Positions 5,811 through 9,008 of a stretch of DNA of 9,008 bases are shown piece after piece. Position 1 is the stretch's first letter. Every line of letters starts with the position of its first letter. Origin of the DNA: JACRPZ01 sp040758255 (lineage in GTDB: Bacteria > Nitrospirota > Thermodesulfovibrionia > UBA6902); the NCBI GenBank assembly GCA_040758255.1, contig JBFLVX010000101.1, positions 1 to 9,008 on the forward strand, given 5' to 3'. The notes under the pieces were generated by a model that was given only the letters and a program-made list of their open reading frames with translations, was not told the DNA's origin and searched no databases. Position numbers and translations under genes: made by a program.

Positions 5811-7325
5811 ATGAAAGTTTTGCTTGTATATCCGGAATATCCGGATACCTTCTGGAGTTTTTCTTACGCCCTGAAGTTCACTTCGAAAAAGGCGGCCTAT
5901 CCACCCCTCGGCCTGCTCACTGTGGCTGCCATGCTCCCGCCTGAATGGGATAAAAAAGTTGTAGACATGAATGTCCGGAAGCTTAAGGATAAGGACATAC
6001 TGTGGGCTGACTATGTTTTTCTCAGCGCTATGTCCATCCAGAAAGAATCCGTTAAAGCCGTGTTAGCCAAATGTAAGGAACTTGGGGTCAAGGTTGTGGC
6101 AGGCGGGCCCATTTTTACCAATGACAGTGAAGAGTTCGGAGAGGTGGATCACCTGGTGCTCAACGAGGCCGAAATAACGCTGCCGTCTTTTCTCAGCGAT
6201 CTAAAAGAAGGAAGGCCGAAACGTCTCTATGCAACCGCTGATAAGGCAGACGTGACAAAAACGCCCATTCCTCTATGGGAACTGATAAATATGAAGCAGT
6301 ATTCCTCCATGAATATCCAGTATTCCAGGGGTTGCCCCTTTGACTGCGAGTTCTGTAATATTACGTCGCTCTACGGCCGCGTCCCAAGGACAAAGTCCAG
6401 TGAGCAGCTTATCGCGGAGTTGGAGAAGATATACTCCCTCGGATGGAGGGAGGGGGTCTTCTTTGTTGACGACAATTTCATAGGCAATAAAAAGAAACTT
6501 AAGGACAAGATACTCCCTTCGCTTATCCAGTGGATGGAGGAGCGAAAGCACCCATTCTACTTTTCTACCGAGGCATCGATCAATCTGGCTGACGACGAGG
6601 AGCTTATGAAGATGATGGCGTGTGCCGAGTTCATCTCCGTCTTTATAGGCATAGAGACGCCGCATGATGAAAGCCTGATAGAATGCGACAAGGTGCAGAA
6701 CAGGAACCGTGACCTGATAGCCAGCGTCAAAAAGATACAGGACTTCGGGCTGGAGGTACAGGCAGGTTTTATTGTGGGGTTCGACCAAGACCCTGCCTCG
6801 ATCTTCGAGAAGATGATAACGTTCATACAGAAGAGCGGGATCGTGACCGCCATGGTGGGGCTGCTGAACGCGCCGCGCGGCACAAAACTCTATGAGCGCC
6901 TGATCATGGAGAAGAGGATGTTAAAGACGGCTACCGGAGACAACACAGACCTTTCCATGAACTTCATCCCAAAGATGAGTTATGAAAAGCTTATCAAGGG
7001 GTACAGACATATAATAGAGACCATCTATTCCCCAAAGCATTATCACAAGAGGGTCAAACTCTTCATGAAGGATTACCGTCCTGTGCAGAAGAAGGTAGTT
7101 CAGATGCGGTACAGCTATTGGAAGGCCGCATTGAAGTCCGTCTTCATATTGGGGGTGCTCGGAAAAGAGCGCTTCTACTACTGGAGGCTCGTCACATGGT
7201 CTCTCTTCAGAAGACCTAAGCTCCTGCCGATGGCAGTGACCTTCTCCATTTACGGTTATCATTTCAGGAAGATATTTGAGAGACACTTCAGGAGGATGGA
7301 GAAGAGAAATTGGGGTCAGGCGTGA
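5811..7325 (+). CDS. B12-binding-domain radical SAM enzyme, DUF4070/HpnP-like
   Basis: A 504-residue enzyme with an N-terminal Rossmann-like cobalamin-binding-type domain (about 1-140: 'KVLLVYPEYPDTFW', 'PPLGLLTVAAMLP', 'VVAGGP'), a radical SAM barrel with CxxxCxxC 'CPFDCEFC' (Cys175, 179, 182), and a C-terminal DUF4070-type region. Strongly conserved stretches include 'VQYSRGCPF'-like 'IQYSRGCPF', 'VFFVDDNFIGNKKK', 'STEASINLADDEEL', 'VFIGIETP', 'AGFIVGFD' and 'MNFIPKM'. The same architecture occurs in the hopanoid C-2 methylase HpnP and many uncharacterised relatives, so a radical methylation or rearrangement of an unactivated carbon is plausible, but the substrate is unknown. The classical cobalamin-ligand motif DxHxxG is absent: the corresponding place reads 'VDMNVRKL', as is common in this group. 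The ATG at 5811 is chosen because it has an excellent GGAGGAG site; an in-frame GTG at 5727 has none and would cross the leader hairpin. Confidence 0.9.
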   Translation: MKVLLVYPEYPDTFWSFSYALKFTSKKAAYPPLGLLTVAAMLPPEWDKKVVDMNVRKLKDKDILWADYVFLSAMSIQKESVKAVLAKCKELGVKVVAGGPIFTNDSEEFGEVDHLVLNEAEITLPSFLSDLKEGRPKRLYATADKADVTKTPIPLWELINMKQYSSMNIQYSRGCPFDCEFCNITSLYGRVPRTKSSEQLIAELEKIYSLGWREGVFFVDDNFIGNKKKLKDKILPSLIQWMEERKHPFYFSTEASINLADDEELMKMMACAEFISVFIGIETPHDESLIECDKVQNRNRDLIASVKKIQDFGLEVQAGFIVGFDQDPASIFEKMITFIQKSGIVTAMVGLLNAPRGTKLYERLIMEKRMLKTATGDNTDLSMNFIPKMSYEKLIKGYRHIIETIYSPKHYHKRVKLFMKDYRPVQKKVVQMRYSYWKAALKSVFILGVLGKERFYYWRLVTWSLFRRPKLLPMAVTFSIYGYHFRKIFERHFRRMEKRNWGQA

Positions 7326-7387
7326 GCCTGTTTTGACCTTTTCTCATCTCCCTCCGGTTACCCTTTCAATCCTTACAGCAGTTGAAA

Positions 7388-7417
7388 TTGACATCGGCAA
7401 AGGATACCAGTTATTAT
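7388..7417 (+). promoter_or_regulatory. Sigma70-type promoter for the lysine-rich small gene
   Basis: A perfect TTGACA at 7388-7393 is followed after 18 bp by TATTAT at 7412-7417 (five of six consensus bases). The start point would be near 7424, giving a leader of about 48 nt before the ATG at 7472. The small gene can therefore be expressed independently of the radical SAM gene upstream. Confidence 0.65.
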
Positions 7418-7471
7418 TCGGGCGACTGCTTAGGCATACGGAAAAAACAGATCATTTTAAGAGGAGGAGAC

Positions 7472-7669
7472 ATGTTCAAGAAGAAGACTGTGAAGCAGAA
7501 ATTGGAAAAAGCAGTGAAGAAGGCTGTAAAGAAAGCCGTAAAAAAAGCAAAGAAGGTCGAGAAAAAAGTAGTGAAGAAAGTCGAAAAGAAGTTCTCTGCC
7601 GTCAAGAAGACCGTTAAGAAAAAGACCTCCTCGGCGGTAAAAGCGGCAAAGAAGAAGATCGCCAGGTAG
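7472..7669 (+). CDS. Lysine-rich H1-like small basic protein
   Basis: A 65-residue protein containing 29 lysines, with only three glutamates and one arginine. It is built from short repeating units such as 'KKAVKKAVKKA', 'KKVEKKVVKK' and 'VKKTVKKK', resembling the C-terminal tail of histone H1 and bacterial lysine-rich nucleoid proteins. It has no folded domain, signal peptide or membrane helix. A role in binding DNA, RNA or another polyanion is inferred from charge alone. The ATG at 7472 is chosen because AGGAGG (7462-7467) lies four bases upstream. A longer in-frame reading from a TTG at 7382 would run through the promoter and lacks a comparable site. The start and the own promoter support a real gene despite the simple composition. 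After the TAG stop the same frame stays open to 7759. Confidence 0.75.
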   Translation: MFKKKTVKQKLEKAVKKAVKKAVKKAKKVEKKVVKKVEKKFSAVKKTVKKKTSSAVKAAKKKIAR

Positions 7670-7789
7670 CCTACAGAAGGTCCCGGCCCGTGGCCAAAGC
7701 CCTGCGGCAAGAGAGGCGAACACAGCGCCCACGGCCAGCATGAGGTTGAAGTCCTATAATTTTATTTTACGCTTTGTCACCAATCTGTT
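7670..7789. other. Convergent intergenic region with imperfect hairpin
   Basis: This 120-bp gap between the convergent lysine-rich and 395-residue genes is GC-rich in its first two thirds and then T-rich. GGCCCGTGG (7685-7693) can pair with CCACGGCC (7729-7736) with one bulge and a loop of about 35 nt, and a T-rich stretch follows only some 20 nt later (7760-7768). It may contribute to ending transcription, but it is not a textbook terminator. In the frame of the upstream gene it reads 29 sense codons before TAA at 7757-7759. Confidence 0.3.
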
Positions 7790-8977
7790 TTAGACTCCGA
7801 TATAGAGAAGACCGTCAGGGACCAGGCTCGTTGCGAGCATCACTGTGTTAATAAAGAGGTGGGCTGACCAGTTGTCTGATGCCCTGTTGTGGCGTTCAGA
7901 CCAGAAAGCCTCGATCTCTCTCTGAAGCGGAAAATGCCGCGCCAGGTGGTCTAACTGTGCGGAGATGGAAGAGATATTATCAAAGGCTCCTGCATGCTGA
8001 TTGATGAACTCCTTCATTTGTCTGACAGCATGCAGGCCTATGGACAATCCAAGCTCCCGGAATGCCAGACGGTAATCAGCAGGAAGCTTCATAGAGGCTG
8101 TCATTGCATAGCGGTCAAGACCCGATCTGGCAGCGTCCAGGACTTCCGGCAGAAGATTGGGATACGGAAAGCCTGCCTTTACGATCAACTGTGACATTAT
8201 GCAGGCGTCCACCAGAAGACTGCCTATGCCGAGAGGGTCGTCAGTAGTCAATCGTTGTCCTTCGCACATCCGGGCCATCTCGATAATTTCAGAACTGAGC
8301 GACGGCCGGTCTCTCTGCGCTTTGGTTTGACTCCGGGACTGAAGCTCGCAGTAGGTGACGAGACCGTTAAGGGGGTCATGCTGCCCCATGGATGGAACGA
8401 GGGCATACGAGAGGTCAATGCTCATCTTCCAGTACATGCGCTTCCGCGCACCTGGTGAAGGAGCATAACAAAATCCGGCATGAGCGGTTTTTGCCAGTTC
8501 CGTTGCCCATTTTGTATACACCGGATTACCCGTCACCAGGCTCACCTTCGTGAGGGCATGCATCCATTTTGTGAGATAGTGATAATACTGCCCGTCCCGG
8601 TCCCATTCCAGTGATTCATCAAAGGGCTCTTCCGGCTTTCGTTCATTCATCTTTTTGCCTATCCTTAGTCCGCCGATGGCGGGATGCAGTGCACCCTCTT
8701 TTTCATCAAGGCCGCTGATCCAGCCTTTTCGCTCGTCATCACTGCGATGCCGGCCGAGGTTGGAATGAACCTGATGGACAAGATCCAGAGCAAGCTTTCC
8801 GTACTGCTCCTCTCTGGTTTCGCGGTAAAGCGCAAGGAAATTGCAGACGGCGAAGGCATCTGTCCATAAATAACGTATAGGATCCGGCCGGGCAGGCGAA
8901 AGTCCGCTCAATGCGGTAAATTCGAACATAAGCTCGCGGGCCAGGGTAAGCATCGAGGCTGTTGGACCTTTTATCAT
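7790..8977 (-). CDS. Uncharacterised 395-residue, probably all-helical protein
   Basis: I do not recognise a named family. The protein is rich in predicted amphipathic helices separated by short loops carrying aromatic and acidic residues: 'RYLWTDAFAV' (35-44), 'EWDRDGQYYHYLTKWMHAL' (124-142), 'GQHDPLNGL' (198-206), and near the end 'SAHLFINTVMLATSL' (371-385). This spacing of W/D/H-containing loops between helix pairs resembles alpha/alpha-toroid proteins such as six-hairpin glycosidases and related sugar epimerases, so a carbohydrate-related role is possible, but this is inference. There is no signal peptide or clear membrane helix. The ATG at 8977 follows a near-perfect AAAGGAGG Shine-Dalgarno sequence (8988-8981), indicating efficient translation. 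Its promoter lies beyond the right edge. It is convergent with the lysine-rich gene and visibly more GC-rich than the gene at the left end. Confidence 0.8.
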   Translation of the reverse strand: MIKGPTASMLTLARELMFEFTALSGLSPARPDPIRYLWTDAFAVCNFLALYRETREEQYGKLALDLVHQVHSNLGRHRSDDERKGWISGLDEKEGALHPAIGGLRIGKKMNERKPEEPFDESLEWDRDGQYYHYLTKWMHALTKVSLVTGNPVYTKWATELAKTAHAGFCYAPSPGARKRMYWKMSIDLSYALVPSMGQHDPLNGLVTYCELQSRSQTKAQRDRPSLSSEIIEMARMCEGQRLTTDDPLGIGSLLVDACIMSQLIVKAGFPYPNLLPEVLDAARSGLDRYAMTASMKLPADYRLAFRELGLSIGLHAVRQMKEFINQHAGAFDNISSISAQLDHLARHFPLQREIEAFWSERHNRASDNWSAHLFINTVMLATSLVPDGLLYIGV

Positions 8978-9008
8978 CTCTCCTCCTTTGTGCCGTATGC
9001 AGGTGACC

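Noticed and set aside
6273..6788. 171-codon minus-strand open frame inside the radical SAM gene
   Set aside because: It lies opposite the highly conserved radical SAM core and its translation has no family features or ribosome binding site.
7414..7741. Two overlapping minus-strand open frames opposite the lysine-rich gene
   Set aside because: Their Phe/Leu-rich products are the complement of AAG/AAA-rich codons; they have no convincing start sites and are mirror artefacts.

Overview
The window looks like ordinary chromosomal DNA from an anaerobic or microaerophilic Gram-negative-type bacterium. The clues are two oxygen-sensitive radical SAM enzymes (a PflX-type protein and a B12-binding protein of the HpnP-like/DUF4070 class), a DUF362 protein with a Tat-like leader, and a two-part YeeE/YedE sulfur-compound permease. 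This mixture is common in Nitrospirota and Desulfobacterota-type genomes, but the taxonomic guess is inference only. I see no rRNA, tRNA, CRISPR array, transposase, phage gene or attachment site.

Layout. (1) From the left edge to 1114 (+) runs the 3' part of a membrane-anchored extracytoplasmic protein with two related beta-rich modules, DUF3999-like. (2) It meets tail to tail a minus-strand pair (2189 to 1141) of half-size YeeE/YedE permease subunits joined by a 4-nt ATGA overlap. A near-consensus sigma70 promoter precedes the pair. (3) Next to it lies a second minus-strand operon (4526 to 2285): a GT1-family glycosyltransferase followed 25 nt later by a PflX/COG1313 radical SAM protein, with an extended -10 promoter in front. 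(4) Divergently, on the plus strand, come a DUF362 protein (4660-5640), then after a 170-nt leader the B12-binding radical SAM enzyme (5811-7325), then a 65-residue protein that is almost half lysine (7472-7669) with its own promoter. (5) At the right edge a minus-strand gene (8977-7790) encodes an unrecognised, probably all-helical 395-residue protein with a very strong ribosome binding site.

How the genes fit together. The permease halves clearly form one transporter. The glycosyltransferase and PflX-like protein are probably co-transcribed, but no shared pathway is evident. The remaining genes look like independent units. The most interesting signals are a long imperfect hairpin that buries the Shine-Dalgarno sequence of the B12 radical SAM gene, the independently expressed lysine-rich H1-like mini-protein with an open frame continuing past its UAG stop, the internally duplicated surface protein, and the uncharacterised 395-residue protein. 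No clear multi-gene novel system is visible.
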